A stretch of DNA of 64,000 nucleotides from Acidobacteriota bacterium (lineage in GTDB: Bacteria > Acidobacteriota > Blastocatellia > Chloracidobacteriales > JADJPF01): NCBI GenBank assembly GCA_016213785.1, contig JACQZQ010000113.1, positions 84,206-148,205 of the forward strand. Reading direction: 5' to 3'. The stretch's first letter is position 1. Every line of letters starts with the position of its first letter. Position numbers and translations under genes: made by a program. Below are positions 45,151 to 53,694 of this stretch, piece by piece. The notes below the pieces were generated by a model. That model saw only the letters and a program-made list of their open reading frames with translations, made no database searches and was not told the origin of the DNA.

Positions 45151-45729
45151 TTATAGCCCTAGATTAGTTAATGTGCTAATAATAATTTCAGACATTTGGA
45201 CTCGCTCGGCAAATTTTTTGTTGTCTTCTAGAATATCTCTAGAATAGGCATAGTTTATTGCTGCTAGACGCAAATTTAAGCGATCTATATCTACTGTATC
45301 TGTTAGGTTTAGCTCTACAGACTCCCCTTCTTCAGAAAAATTAAGCGGACAAACATCTAAAAAAGTTTCTTCTGTCTCATCATCCTTAAAACTTATTGGA
45401 AAACCATGTGTACGGCAAATAACAGGGCGAAACTCATAAATTACACAAGCTAAATTATCTAGCATTGGACAAGCTTCTGTAGTGGATGTGTTGTTTTTTA
45501 TAGCTTTGGCGGCAAAAAGTATTTTTTCTTGAGTAGGAGGGGGTAGTGTTTTTATAGCTTTACTAATAAAATTAGCTTCTACTTGAGAAAGGCTAAGTTG
45601 TTGATAACAACAACCTGTACAACCTAAATGACAAGTAATTTGCTTAACAAATTGTTTATGTAAATTTCCTGTTAATAGGTCAACATCTTCTAACAATTTT
45701 TTATACTGTAGAAAATCGCTATCTTCCAT
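45151..45729 (-). CDS. YkgJ-type (CxxCxxCC) cysteine-cluster protein
   Basis: The 192-residue protein has the zinc/iron-chelating cluster of the YkgJ family (PF03692): C33, C37, C40 and C41 in CHLGCTGCC, and a second set in ACPMLDNLACVIYEFRPVIC followed by RTHGFP. Family members bind metal, perhaps an Fe-S cluster; the reaction is unknown. It begins 9 bp after the REC-GAF-PAS regulator gene on the same strand and is probably co-transcribed with it. Confidence 0.85.
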   Translation of the reverse strand: MEDSDFLQYKKLLEDVDLLTGNLHKQFVKQITCHLGCTGCCYQQLSLSQVEANFISKAIKTLPPPTQEKILFAAKAIKNNTSTTEACPMLDNLACVIYEFRPVICRTHGFPISFKDDETEETFLDVCPLNFSEEGESVELNLTDTVDIDRLNLRLAAINYAYSRDILEDNKKFAERVQMSEIIISTLTNLGL

Positions 45730-45738
45730 ACTAATGAC

Positions 45739-46977
45739 TTAAGTTATTTCTCTTAAAACTATAACACAGCCAGACACTTCCTTTTTTTCATCTAGTATAG
45801 GGTCGGCCATAATATTCATTAAAATTTCTTCTTCTCCAACAATTATTTTTTCTGATATTCGTTGTTGTTCTTCAAAAACACGTTTTACTAGACCTACTCT
45901 TTCTTCATCTGGAAATAGGCTAGTGCAATATTGTCCTAGTAAAAGATCAAAACGCTGTTTAAGCAGTTTTGACCCAGCACTATTAACACGCCTTAATCTT
46001 TTTTTATTATCAAAAATAAAAATACTATCTGAAATAGCATCAAATGCCGTTTCCCATTCAGACTTGCCTTTTGATACCAAGTCAAATAAGTGAGCCTGTT
46101 GAACAATAGCAGCAGCCTTATCAGCAATTGAACTTAAGATAAAAATATCGCGCTCAGAAAAACCATCAAGTCTAGCGCTTTCAATATTAAGAACTCCTAT
46201 AATAGCTTCTCCAACTCTTAAAGGGATGGTTAACTGAGATTGAGTACTAAGATTTTCTACTACATACCGTTCGTCTTTGTGAACATCAGGAAGGTAAGTA
46301 GTTTTTCCTGTACGTGCAACATAACTAACTAAACCTGTTCCTTCAATAGTTAAGCGGCGCTCTTTAGTTTTATCAGGAAAACCAGCGCTTGCTTTAATAA
46401 ATAATTCCCAGCTATTTTTATCTATTAATTCAATAGCACAAGCTTGATAGCCAAAGTCTTTACATAAAATATTTACTATACGATCTAGAATTTTTGGAAC
46501 ATCGCTAACAGAAGATAAAGCACTTCCAGATTCAAGCAATGTAGCAGTTTCTTTAGCTGTTTTTTGCCAGTCTTGACGAAGGCGAGAGATTTCTTCGCTT
46601 AGTTCATAATTTTCTAAGGCGCGACTTATTGCTAGTCTTACATCGGCTAATTTATAGGGTTTAATAATATAAGTAAAAATTAAATCTTCATTTATAGCCG
46701 TATGTATCTCATCTGAATCGACTACTCCTGTAAGTAAAAAACGAATTGTATTAGGTGAACGACGTTTTACTTCACGAAGAAAGTCTAGCCCACTCATTGA
46801 AGGCATTTTTTGGTCAGAAACAACTAAAGAAATTTCTTCTTCTGCCAAAAGCTTAAAAGCCGTCTCTATAGTTTCTGCTATTAGTATAGTAGTGTTATTA
46901 CGAAAGACTTTTTCAGCTAATTTTAAGTTTTCTAAATCATCATCTACAAAAAGAACCTTATGCTGATGTTTCAGCAT
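45739..46977 (-). CDS. Response regulator with GAF and PAS domains
   Basis: A 412-residue signalling protein. The receiver domain at about 7-122 has the acidic pocket DDD (12-14), phospho-acceptor Asp55 in VVSDQKMP, and Lys in YIIKPYKLAD. A GAF domain at about 160-295 (LVSYVARTGKTTYLPDVHKD; SQLTIPLRVGEAIIGVLNIE) and a PAS domain at about 307-412 follow. There is no histidine kinase, GGDEF or DNA-binding output, so it probably signals by protein contact or is an adaptor. GAGGA precedes the ATG. The partner kinase is not in the window. Confidence 0.87.
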   Translation of the reverse strand: MLKHQHKVLFVDDDLENLKLAEKVFRNNTTILIAETIETAFKLLAEEEISLVVSDQKMPSMSGLDFLREVKRRSPNTIRFLLTGVVDSDEIHTAINEDLIFTYIIKPYKLADVRLAISRALENYELSEEISRLRQDWQKTAKETATLLESGSALSSVSDVPKILDRIVNILCKDFGYQACAIELIDKNSWELFIKASAGFPDKTKERRLTIEGTGLVSYVARTGKTTYLPDVHKDERYVVENLSTQSQLTIPLRVGEAIIGVLNIESARLDGFSERDIFILSSIADKAAAIVQQAHLFDLVSKGKSEWETAFDAISDSIFIFDNKKRLRRVNSAGSKLLKQRFDLLLGQYCTSLFPDEERVGLVKRVFEEQQRISEKIIVGEEEILMNIMADPILDEKKEVSGCVIVLREIT

Positions 46978-47100
46978 TAAATTTATCCTCTTTAATTTTT
47001 AGGATTTTGCTAAAGACAAATCAGAGAGATTTTACTACATTTATCTCTATATGCCAGCATTTTCTAGAATGGTTTGGCGGACTAAGACCAGATTACTAGA

Positions 47101-48486
47101 TTATTGTGACTTAGCACAACGAAACCCAGTAGCCACATAACGTTGTTTTAATTCTCCTGGAAAACGAAATGCTACAGTACGCAAGTCTTTTAGAGGTGAA
47201 TTATAGCCACCCCCACGAATTACCCTATATTTTTCATTATTTTCAACATATCTTGCATCATCAGTCCCTCCAGGATAAGGCTTAAATAGGCTAGAAGTCC
47301 ACTCCCAAACATTGCCTATCATATCTTGCGCACCATAAGGGCTTAGACCTCCAGGAAAATTTCCTATAGGAGAGGTATATTCAAATCCATCTTCTGTCCC
47401 AGCTAGATTAGCTAAGCTAACTTGATAGTCTTTTCCCCAAGGCCAGTTGCGGCCATCCGTACCACGAGCAGCTTTTTCCCATTCCTCTTCTGTTGGAAGA
47501 CGTTTTCCTACCCAATTTGCATAAGCCGTAGCATCTTCCCAAGACACATTTATTACTGGAAAATTAGGTTTACTTAAGAAATAATCCTTGTCCCAAGTTG
47601 GATTAGGAGGATAAGTCCGATTGGTTGCATCACAAAAAAGCTTGTAATCAGCGTTATTTACTTCATAGACATCTATAAAAAATGCCCCAACGCTTACTTT
47701 ATGCTGTGGTCGAAAAAGATCTGTTTTAATACTAGAGTTTGAACCTATTGTTACCTCTCCTCCTGCAATAAGAACCATTTCTCTTTGAGGAGGAGTAATC
47801 ACAGGTTTAGCAGATGTAGTTACTGTGTTAGCTGGACTAGTGTTTATAGCTACTGAAGTATCATTAGTAGGCTTAATAGGCTCTTTATCAGGCTGTTTAA
47901 TGGGTTCTTTACTAAGCTCTTTATCAAGTTCCTTATCAGGTTCTTTATCTTTAACAGTTTCCTTGTCAGGCTCTTTAGTAGGCTCTTTGCTAGAGGAAGT
48001 ATTAAGTGCTAGCTCTGTAGAATTATTTTTATCAGGGTTATTAGGTTTATTAGCATTATTGCTAGCTGTCTTATCTTTTAAGGAAAATTGTATTTCTTGA
48101 TCTTGGCTTAGTGCCAAAGTTTTTACTTCTTCTCCAATACCGCGTTTATAAACTCTTAGACTATATGAAACTGTAGTATCTAAGTCAGGGATTACCAGTT
48201 TTCCATTAAGAGAAGCGGTTGTACCTCTATAAATATCATTAAGATATATTTCACATTCTAGCGGGTCAGAAATAATTGTTAGTGTTACACGTCGCTTAGG
48301 TTTTTCTGCTGGCTCAGATGTTTTACGCGGTGGAGGTGGTTTACGAGTGACTGTTTTTTCAGGTGTTTTTTTCTTTGCTGGTGCAGGCTCGCTAAATATA
48401 CCAATGTCTTGTGCAAAGATTGTTTGGGGTAAATAATTTATTATAAGTATAGTAAAGATTATTAATAATATTTTTAGCTTTTTCAT
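47101..48486 (-). CDS. Secreted PEGA/FGE-sulfatase-like domain protein
   Basis: A 461-residue exported protein. A signal peptide (1-25) precedes a Pro/Lys-rich linker, a PEGA-like domain (about 66-138, VTLTIISDPLECEIYLND), a KEPDKE repeat linker (about 167-205) and an FGE-sulfatase/SUMF1-like domain (237-461: MVLIAGG; NVSWEDATAYANWVGKRLPT; GNVWEWTS; GFRCAKS). The paired catalytic Cys of true formylglycine-generating enzymes is absent, so it is likely a structural or sensing relative. It starts 2 bp after the kinase gene, whose own C-terminus has the same domain. Confidence 0.87.
   Translation of the reverse strand: MKKLKILLIIFTILIINYLPQTIFAQDIGIFSEPAPAKKKTPEKTVTRKPPPPRKTSEPAEKPKRRVTLTIISDPLECEIYLNDIYRGTTASLNGKLVIPDLDTTVSYSLRVYKRGIGEEVKTLALSQDQEIQFSLKDKTASNNANKPNNPDKNNSTELALNTSSSKEPTKEPDKETVKDKEPDKELDKELSKEPIKQPDKEPIKPTNDTSVAINTSPANTVTTSAKPVITPPQREMVLIAGGEVTIGSNSSIKTDLFRPQHKVSVGAFFIDVYEVNNADYKLFCDATNRTYPPNPTWDKDYFLSKPNFPVINVSWEDATAYANWVGKRLPTEEEWEKAARGTDGRNWPWGKDYQVSLANLAGTEDGFEYTSPIGNFPGGLSPYGAQDMIGNVWEWTSSLFKPYPGGTDDARYVENNEKYRVIRGGGYNSPLKDLRTVAFRFPGELKQRYVATGFRCAKSQ
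47872..47988 (-). repeat. KEPDKE-type repeats inside the FGE-like protein
   Basis: Residues 167-205 are short imperfect repeats built from K-E-P-D/T/I-K-E, giving a charged, extended linker between the PEGA and FGE-like domains. The DNA shows matching imperfect repeats (GGCTCTTTATCA-like units on the plus strand), prone to length change by slippage. Confidence 0.75.
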
Positions 48487-48488
48487 AA

Positions 48489-50678
48489 CTACTTAGCTGA
48501 TTTTACACATCGAAATCCTAGAATATCGCCCTTAAAATCTGGTGGTACAAAATTGCGGACATAAGTAGTTAAAACCTTTTGGTTAGATTTAAAACTACCT
48601 CCACGAATAACTATAGTATCTCTTAATTTTGGATCAACAACTTCTTTATTATTAGGATAGGGAGAGAATTTATCTGATGTCCATTCCCAAACATTTCCTG
48701 CCATATCTAGTACACCAAAAGGGCTTGCTCCTTTTGGTAAACTACCGACAGTACGAGGAGCATCTTCTTTTAGCTCTGCTGAAATCGCTACGCCGTTCTG
48801 CCAATTTTTTCCCCAAGGATAGATACGACCATCACTACCCCTAGCTGCATATTCCCATTCTTTTTCTGTTGGAAGTCTTTTAGATGCCCATTTTGCATAA
48901 GCCTCTGCGTCAGCCAAAGTCACATCAGTAACAGGATATAGGTCTGTTCCAGCAGGGAATTGATTATTTTTCCAACCAGGTGGGCTAGGATGTTTAGTAG
49001 CGTCTATAAATTTTTTATAGTCCTGGTTACTAATTTCTGTTTTATCAATATAAAAATCTTCTACAGTGGCTTCATACTCTGGCCCAACAAATTTTGTTTT
49101 ATCATCTTTTTCTGATAAGTTGTAACCCATCTTAAAGCTACCACCTTTAATTAACACCATCCCCTCTATATCTGTACCAGGACTAGATGTACTAGATGTT
49201 TTAAGGGGAGTTGGGCTAGTTGTATTGGTGGGGTTACTAAAAAAAGCAAAGTAAGAAACTGCTATTACTAAAAGAACTACTACGCTACTTAAAATATAGA
49301 CGTTTTTACTAGACTTGCTTTTAACTTCAGTTTCACCTGTAGACATTAAGTTAACCAAGGATGTATTACCTAATGAAACAGGGGCGGTATTAGATATAGA
49401 TGTGGGTGTTGATGAACTAGCAATAAAACTAGGAGTTTCTTTTATTTTAGGAATACTACCTGTGGTAGGTAAGCTTAATCGTCCAGTTGCTCTATCTGAA
49501 GGGGGTTTAGTCTCAGTAGTAGATTTTTCAGGTGATAAGGAGCCTGTAGTTGCATATTTATTACCAGCAAGTGTGCTTAAACTAGATTTAAGATCAGGAG
49601 TAACTTTATGAGAGCTTGTTGTAGGGCTTGATAGACTTGCATCGGGAGACATTATAGGAATATTTGTGCCGCTACTTGTAGGTAGGGTGTAAGCTGTTCC
49701 AGCACCAGGTAGTGGTGGCACGATGACTCCTGATTCTAAAGAAGCCCGTTCTAATTCTTGTGCTAGCTCTATTGCAGTTTGTGGTCTTAAAGAAGGATCT
49801 TTTTCTAAGGATCGCATTACTATTTGAGCAATACCATCTGGTAAATCAGGGCGCTTTTCTTTTACAGGTGCAGGTTTATCAGTAGTGTGCATCATTGCTA
49901 CAGCAATAGGAGTAGGGGCCTTAAAAGGAACATCCGCCGTAAACATTTCATAAAGAACTATTCCTAAGCTATAAAGATCTGATCTAGCATCAAGTTCAGA
50001 GTTTTGGCATTGTTCAGGTGAAAGATAATGAGGTGAACCAATTATTACACCTTGACGAGTTAAGCGCCCACCAATCTCATTACTAGGGCCATCCTTAAGT
50101 TTAGCAATACCAAAATCTAGGACTTTAACTAATTCTCCTTGTCCATTATTTTTTTCTAATACAATGTTATCAGGTTTAATATCTCGGTGAATAATACCGC
50201 TACGGTGTGCTGCATCTAAGGCTAAGCAGACCTGTCTAACTATGGTGATAGAACGTTCTACAGGTAAGGCTCCTTCTTCTTCTATAATATCTCTTAAGGA
50301 CTTTCCTACAAATAGTTCCATTACAATATAAACTATTTCATCTTCTGTACGACCAAAGTCTGTAACACCAACTGCATTAGGATGTTTTATTCTAGCTGCG
50401 GCTGTTGCTTCGCGCTGAAAACGAGCTACAGCATGACGATCGGCAACTAGTGCGGAGTGAAGGATTTTTACGGCCAAGTCATTTTGAATAAGTACATGTT
50501 TAGCACGGTAAACAGTACCCATCCCACCTTCGCCTAGTTTTTCTTCCAAACGGTATTTGCCATCTATAACACGCCCAATAAGCGGATCTTCTACTTCACC
50601 GTCAAGCATGTCACCATCAAACGGGCAAAAAACCATGTGGTCAGGAAATTTGCGGCTACAACTGACACATTCCTTCAT
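48489..50678 (-). CDS. Transmembrane serine/threonine kinase with C-terminal FGE-sulfatase-like domain
   Basis: A 729-residue Hanks-type kinase. An N-terminal zinc ribbon (CVSC 4-7; C18) is followed by the kinase domain at 42-310: glycine loop GEGGMG (49-54), catalytic Lys71, HRD Asp166 in HRDIKPDN, DFG Asp188, and a full activation segment SPHYLSPEQ. A Ser/Thr/Pro-rich linker leads to one membrane helix (460-480), and an FGE-sulfatase-like domain (507-729: MVLIKGG; GNVWEWTS; GFRCVKS) lies in the periplasm. The FGE catalytic Cys pair is missing, so this domain probably senses or binds. It heads a two-gene operon with the PEGA/FGE-like gene. Confidence 0.93.
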   Translation of the reverse strand: MKECVSCSRKFPDHMVFCPFDGDMLDGEVEDPLIGRVIDGKYRLEEKLGEGGMGTVYRAKHVLIQNDLAVKILHSALVADRHAVARFQREATAAARIKHPNAVGVTDFGRTEDEIVYIVMELFVGKSLRDIIEEEGALPVERSITIVRQVCLALDAAHRSGIIHRDIKPDNIVLEKNNGQGELVKVLDFGIAKLKDGPSNEIGGRLTRQGVIIGSPHYLSPEQCQNSELDARSDLYSLGIVLYEMFTADVPFKAPTPIAVAMMHTTDKPAPVKEKRPDLPDGIAQIVMRSLEKDPSLRPQTAIELAQELERASLESGVIVPPLPGAGTAYTLPTSSGTNIPIMSPDASLSSPTTSSHKVTPDLKSSLSTLAGNKYATTGSLSPEKSTTETKPPSDRATGRLSLPTTGSIPKIKETPSFIASSSTPTSISNTAPVSLGNTSLVNLMSTGETEVKSKSSKNVYILSSVVVLLVIAVSYFAFFSNPTNTTSPTPLKTSSTSSPGTDIEGMVLIKGGSFKMGYNLSEKDDKTKFVGPEYEATVEDFYIDKTEISNQDYKKFIDATKHPSPPGWKNNQFPAGTDLYPVTDVTLADAEAYAKWASKRLPTEKEWEYAARGSDGRIYPWGKNWQNGVAISAELKEDAPRTVGSLPKGASPFGVLDMAGNVWEWTSDKFSPYPNNKEVVDPKLRDTIVIRGGSFKSNQKVLTTYVRNFVPPDFKGDILGFRCVKSAK

Positions 50679-51210
50679 GTAAGAGGTTTACCTTAGGCTT
50701 TCAATCTGAAATGATAAAAGGATATTATATAATCTAGATCCAAAAAACTTAGCTTGGGTTGCCGAAGCTAAATTTAATAACTGTTAGCAAATGTGTTGTA
50801 TTTCTTTACGCGCTACTCTAACAATCAAGAATATACTAAGCATCTGCTAATTGTCAATTTTCTAAAAGACTTTGTAGAAAAAACAAAGTTAATAAATTAA
50901 TACTTTAAAGAAAATTAATAATGGATTTATCTTAAACTAAAGCCTTTAGAGTAAATATGAAGGATTTAAAGCTAACTTAAAGTTAAACTTAAATTTTGTG
51001 GCTTATTTTTATTAATGGGTTAAATGAAAATAAGATATGCTACATACTAGCGTTTTTAATTAGGGAAACTAAATATAAATTGTAGAGTAAAAAGGGTTGT
51101 TTAATTAGTTAAGATAAAAGATACTACTAAGTTAAAAATATGACTAAAATTAGATTTTCTTAACCACTAGAAAATTATTCCCAGCTTAGTAGCTTGAAAA
51201 ATGAACCAAC
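50679..51210. other. Intergenic region upstream of the kinase operon
   Basis: About 530 bp, strongly A+T-rich, between the kinase start and the terminator of the Spy-like operon; both flanking genes are on the minus strand. A TATAAT on the minus strand about 50 nt upstream of the kinase ATG could be a -10 box, but no convincing -35 accompanies it. No gene or strong repeat is seen. Confidence 0.5.
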
Positions 51211-51249
51211 CCTTACTTAAATTAAACCTTATTGTTTATTTAAGTAAGG
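51211..51249 (-). terminator. Hairpin overlapping the 3' end of the Spy-like gene
   Basis: CCTTACTTAAAT (51211-51222) and ATTTAAGTAAGG (51238-51249) form a perfect 12-bp stem with a 15-nt loop. The arm at 51238-51249 lies inside the coding sequence, and the stop codon (51229-51231) is in the loop. No T-run follows at once on the minus strand. Confidence 0.6.
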
Positions 51250-51627
51250 ACAATTACAGTCTTCTCTAGTTATTACTAGGTCAAATAGTTTTTTCTGATC
51301 TTCAGAGAGTAGCAAACGCATTTTTGTGCGTCCTTGTTCTCGTAATGTTTCATACTTAGGGCGAACCTCAGAACAGAGTGATTTATAATCTTGTCTCATT
51401 TCAGTCAAAATTTTTTGCATTGCAATAACTTGTTCAGAAGATAAATTTAAATCCTTTTTTAGACTCTCTAAATGATCAGTTGTTTCTGTTTTATTATAGG
51501 ATGTAACCAAAGTTTTTGCTTTAGAACGATATAGGCTATCTAAAGCGCCTCCAGTAATTATGCCTAATAAAAAAACTATTATTAAGATAGCTGAAGCTTT
51601 TAGCCAAATTCTATTTTGCTGATTCAT
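51229..51627 (-). CDS. Spy/CpxP-like periplasmic protein
   Basis: A 132-residue protein with an N-terminal signal anchor (about 9-28, ASAILIIVFLLGIITGGALD). The mature part is helical with an LTxxQ-like segment LNLSSEQVIAMQKILTEM and a second one, RTKMRLLLSEDQKKLFDLV, typical of the Spy/CpxP or 'heavy-metal resistance' family of periplasmic chaperone-like proteins. It ends in CNCPYL. Its ATG overlaps the preceding gene's stop (ATGA, 51624-51627), so the two are translationally coupled within a sigma-factor operon. Confidence 0.7.
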   Translation of the reverse strand: MNQQNRIWLKASAILIIVFLLGIITGGALDSLYRSKAKTLVTSYNKTETTDHLESLKKDLNLSSEQVIAMQKILTEMRQDYKSLCSEVRPKYETLREQGRTKMRLLLSEDQKKLFDLVITREDCNCPYLNKQ

Positions 51628-52058
51628 TTTATCTCCTCAGTTTCTTGAAAAACTATTGAAATAACATCATTACTAGAAACAATACACTCAGCTTTTGAGG
51701 AAATAGAGCAGGCTGTTACAGGTACAAGATTAATATCAGATGGTAAATAGTTAGGAGTATTTACTCTAACCTGTTCAATTTCTACATCTAATGCCCAAAA
51801 AGAACCTAAGGTAATAATTGCTAACAAAGCCATTACAGGCAAAGCATAACGGGCAATAGACCATATTGCTAACCAATTATCTCCTGTTTCAGAGCGTTTA
51901 AGAGTCTCTTTTCTAATATTAGCTCGCAAATGGATGTAAAGCTCTGGAGAATTAGCAATCTTTTCGACTTCTTCTTTATTAAGTGCAGATGCTTTAAGTA
52001 ATAATTTTCCTAGATTATCTAATTTTTCATTTTCAACTTTAGATTTTTTCCAAAACAT
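51624..52058 (-). CDS. Membrane protein, candidate anti-sigma factor
   Basis: A 144-residue bitopic protein. The cytoplasmic part (1-65) is helical with Leu, Lys and Glu repeats (KLDNLGKLLLKASALNKEEVEK). A membrane helix lies at about 67-92 (IARYALPVMALLAIITLGSFWAL). The short periplasmic tail has two Cys (ACSISSKAEC). There is no ZAS zinc motif. Position, 31 bp after an ECF sigma factor gene and overlapping a Spy-like gene, is why I suggest anti-sigma function; no sequence signature proves it. Confidence 0.65.
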   Translation of the reverse strand: MFWKKSKVENEKLDNLGKLLLKASALNKEEVEKIANSPELYIHLRANIRKETLKRSETGDNWLAIWSIARYALPVMALLAIITLGSFWALDVEIEQVRVNTPNYLPSDINLVPVTACSISSKAECIVSSNDVISIVFQETEEIK

Positions 52059-52089
52059 TGTTACCTCTACAAGTTAGCTCTATAATGTT

Positions 52090-52710
52090 TTATAGAAAAT
52101 TTTTTAGTAAGCTACGCAGTGAGAGCCTAGCTCTATATGCACGTATTTTTACTTTAGAAACTGACCAGCCTGTAACTTTAGCAATCTCATTTACAGATAA
52201 TTCTTCTACGTCTAATAATGTAAGTACTAGTCTATCTTCAGGGCTAAGTTGCGATAAAAGTTTAGTTGCTAAATCGCTAAAAATCACTTGAGTTTCTGCT
52301 GAAGATGACTCTTTAGCGGTTAGCTTTTCTTTTAGCCAAAAAACTTCTTCTTGAGTAAGATCACTTATTGATTGTTCAGGTCTACGTTTAAGTCGCCTAA
52401 GTTCATCATAACAAAAATTGATTGTGATACTAGAGAGCCAATTAGCAAAAGTCTTTCCAGGCTGTGGAGAAAAATAGTTTGAAGTAAAGTAAAGCTTAGT
52501 AAAGACTTCTTGAACAATTTCTTCTACTCTCTCAGGACGACGAAAAAAGCGGCCAACAATACGTGCTACCCAAAAGCGATATCTCTCAAAAATCTCATTA
52601 AAAGCTTCTTCATTACCACTACTAAGTGTAGCAATTAAAGATTCATCGGTTTGTTTTGAGGCATCAGATTTAAGAGTTGTAATAGCTATTTTTTCTACGG
52701 CCTGTTTCAT
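52090..52710 (-). CDS. ECF sigma factor
   Basis: A 206-residue sigma factor. Region 2 is at about 30-100 (NEIFERYRFWVARIVGRFFR; VEEIVQEVFTKLYF; FANWLSSITINFCYDELRR) and region 4 at about 148-200 (LSPEDRLVLTLLDVEELSVN, then AKVTGWSVSKVKIRAYRARL). It heads an operon with a membrane protein and a Spy-like protein, resembling sigma-E/CnrH-type envelope or metal-stress modules. It is the third ECF sigma factor in the window and is distinct in context from the other two. Confidence 0.92.
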   Translation of the reverse strand: MKQAVEKIAITTLKSDASKQTDESLIATLSSGNEEAFNEIFERYRFWVARIVGRFFRRPERVEEIVQEVFTKLYFTSNYFSPQPGKTFANWLSSITINFCYDELRRLKRRPEQSISDLTQEEVFWLKEKLTAKESSSAETQVIFSDLATKLLSQLSPEDRLVLTLLDVEELSVNEIAKVTGWSVSKVKIRAYRARLSLRSLLKNFL

Positions 52711-52839
52711 TTAGCCCTAGCCACGCTTTTTATAATTGATTTTGCTTTTTGCTAATTAATTATTATGAACGTTTGAGTTAAAGAATTAGTTACGTGTTGC
52801 TAAAAATTTTATCCTTATTCTCTTTTAAGGACAAAAAGA

Positions 52840-52865
52840 AAAAGTGAGCATATTAGCTCACTTTT
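52840..52865 (-). terminator. Terminator of the single-domain response regulator gene
   Basis: AAAAGTGAGC (52840-52849) pairs perfectly with GCTCACTTTT (52856-52865) across a 6-nt loop; on the minus strand TCTTTTTG follows. Confidence 0.85.
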
Positions 52866-52903
52866 AGAAACTCTATTAAGTAAAAAATAGAATATAAATT
52901 AGG

Positions 52904-53278
52904 CTAGTTTCCTATTCTATCGTAGACTTTACGTATTAACTCTCTAACTTGGAATGGTTTAGAAATGCAATCTTCTGGCTGTACGTCAAACTCGTCTGAA
53001 TGTAGGACTTCATCAACCACATGAGATGCAGAACAAATAATAATAGGAATCCTACTTACAGGTTCAGTATAGGATCGCAAAAGCAGCATTAGACGAGGCC
53101 CACTAATAACGGGCATCATAACATCTAGAATAATTAAATCTGGAGGGCTTTTCTTTACTTCACTTACGGCTTTTAACCCGTCTTCGGCTAAAACTACTTC
53201 ATAACCTGAATCAGACAATATATCGTAAAGAAGATCCCGAATATCTTCTTCATCATCTACAACTAGGATTTTTTTCAT
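52904..53278 (-). CDS. Single-domain response regulator (CheY-like)
   Basis: A 124-residue stand-alone receiver domain. The acidic pocket is DDEED (8-12), the phospho-acceptor is Asp52 in LIILDVMMP, and the conserved Lys is in ISKPFQVREL near 108. With no output domain it probably acts through protein contacts, for example with a kinase or motility component; no partner gene is adjacent. A strong terminator separates it from the sigma-factor operon downstream. Confidence 0.9.
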   Translation of the reverse strand: MKKILVVDDEEDIRDLLYDILSDSGYEVVLAEDGLKAVSEVKKSPPDLIILDVMMPVISGPRLMLLLRSYTEPVSRIPIIICSASHVVDEVLHSDEFDVQPEDCISKPFQVRELIRKVYDRIGN

Positions 53279-53694
53279 TAAACCTCTCCCTAATGTTAAC
53301 TAAACAAAATTTCTAGCTGAAAATCGAGTATTACAATTTTTAAGGTAATTAGTAGACTTAAAACCAAGAATCTATGGTATTACGTTTAAGTTATAGCGTC
53401 AAGCAACGTTTTTAATCCTAAGGTTATTGAATTTTCCTAGAAAATAAAACTAGAAAATAAGCTTAGTCCAATATCTAGTTATTATCTAGTTATACTAATA
53501 TAGAATAAGCAAAATAAGCTAGTTCTTAAAACCATCTATAATTTTTAATAATTTGTAATCCTATAACCATTTTATTTAACATTTTATTTAGCACAACCTT
53601 TAATTGACTTTCCTCTTAAACCTAGATATTTTTCTTATTTCCACACTTTTTTATAATCTCATTTTAATCTTCAAATAAAGCTCAGGAGTTTTTA
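53279..53694. other. Intergenic region with short direct repeats
   Basis: These 416 bp separate the divergent response-regulator gene and pepQ. No gene is seen. CTAG-centred direct repeats at 53437-53493 are listed separately. The remainder is A+T-rich without a confident promoter. Confidence 0.55.
53437..53493. repeat. CTAG-centred direct repeats upstream of pepQ-speB
   Basis: CTAGAAAATAA occurs at 53437-53447 and 53450-53460 (13-bp period). TATCTAGTTAT occurs in exact tandem at 53472-53482 and 53483-53493 (11-bp period, about one helical turn). These could be operator half-sites for the operon starting at 53695. Confidence 0.6.

Noticed and set aside
47825..48100. A plus-strand frame encoding Leu/Ser/Gly repeats opposite the FGE-like gene.
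   Set aside because: It is the antisense reading of the KEPDKE repeats and lacks any ribosome site.
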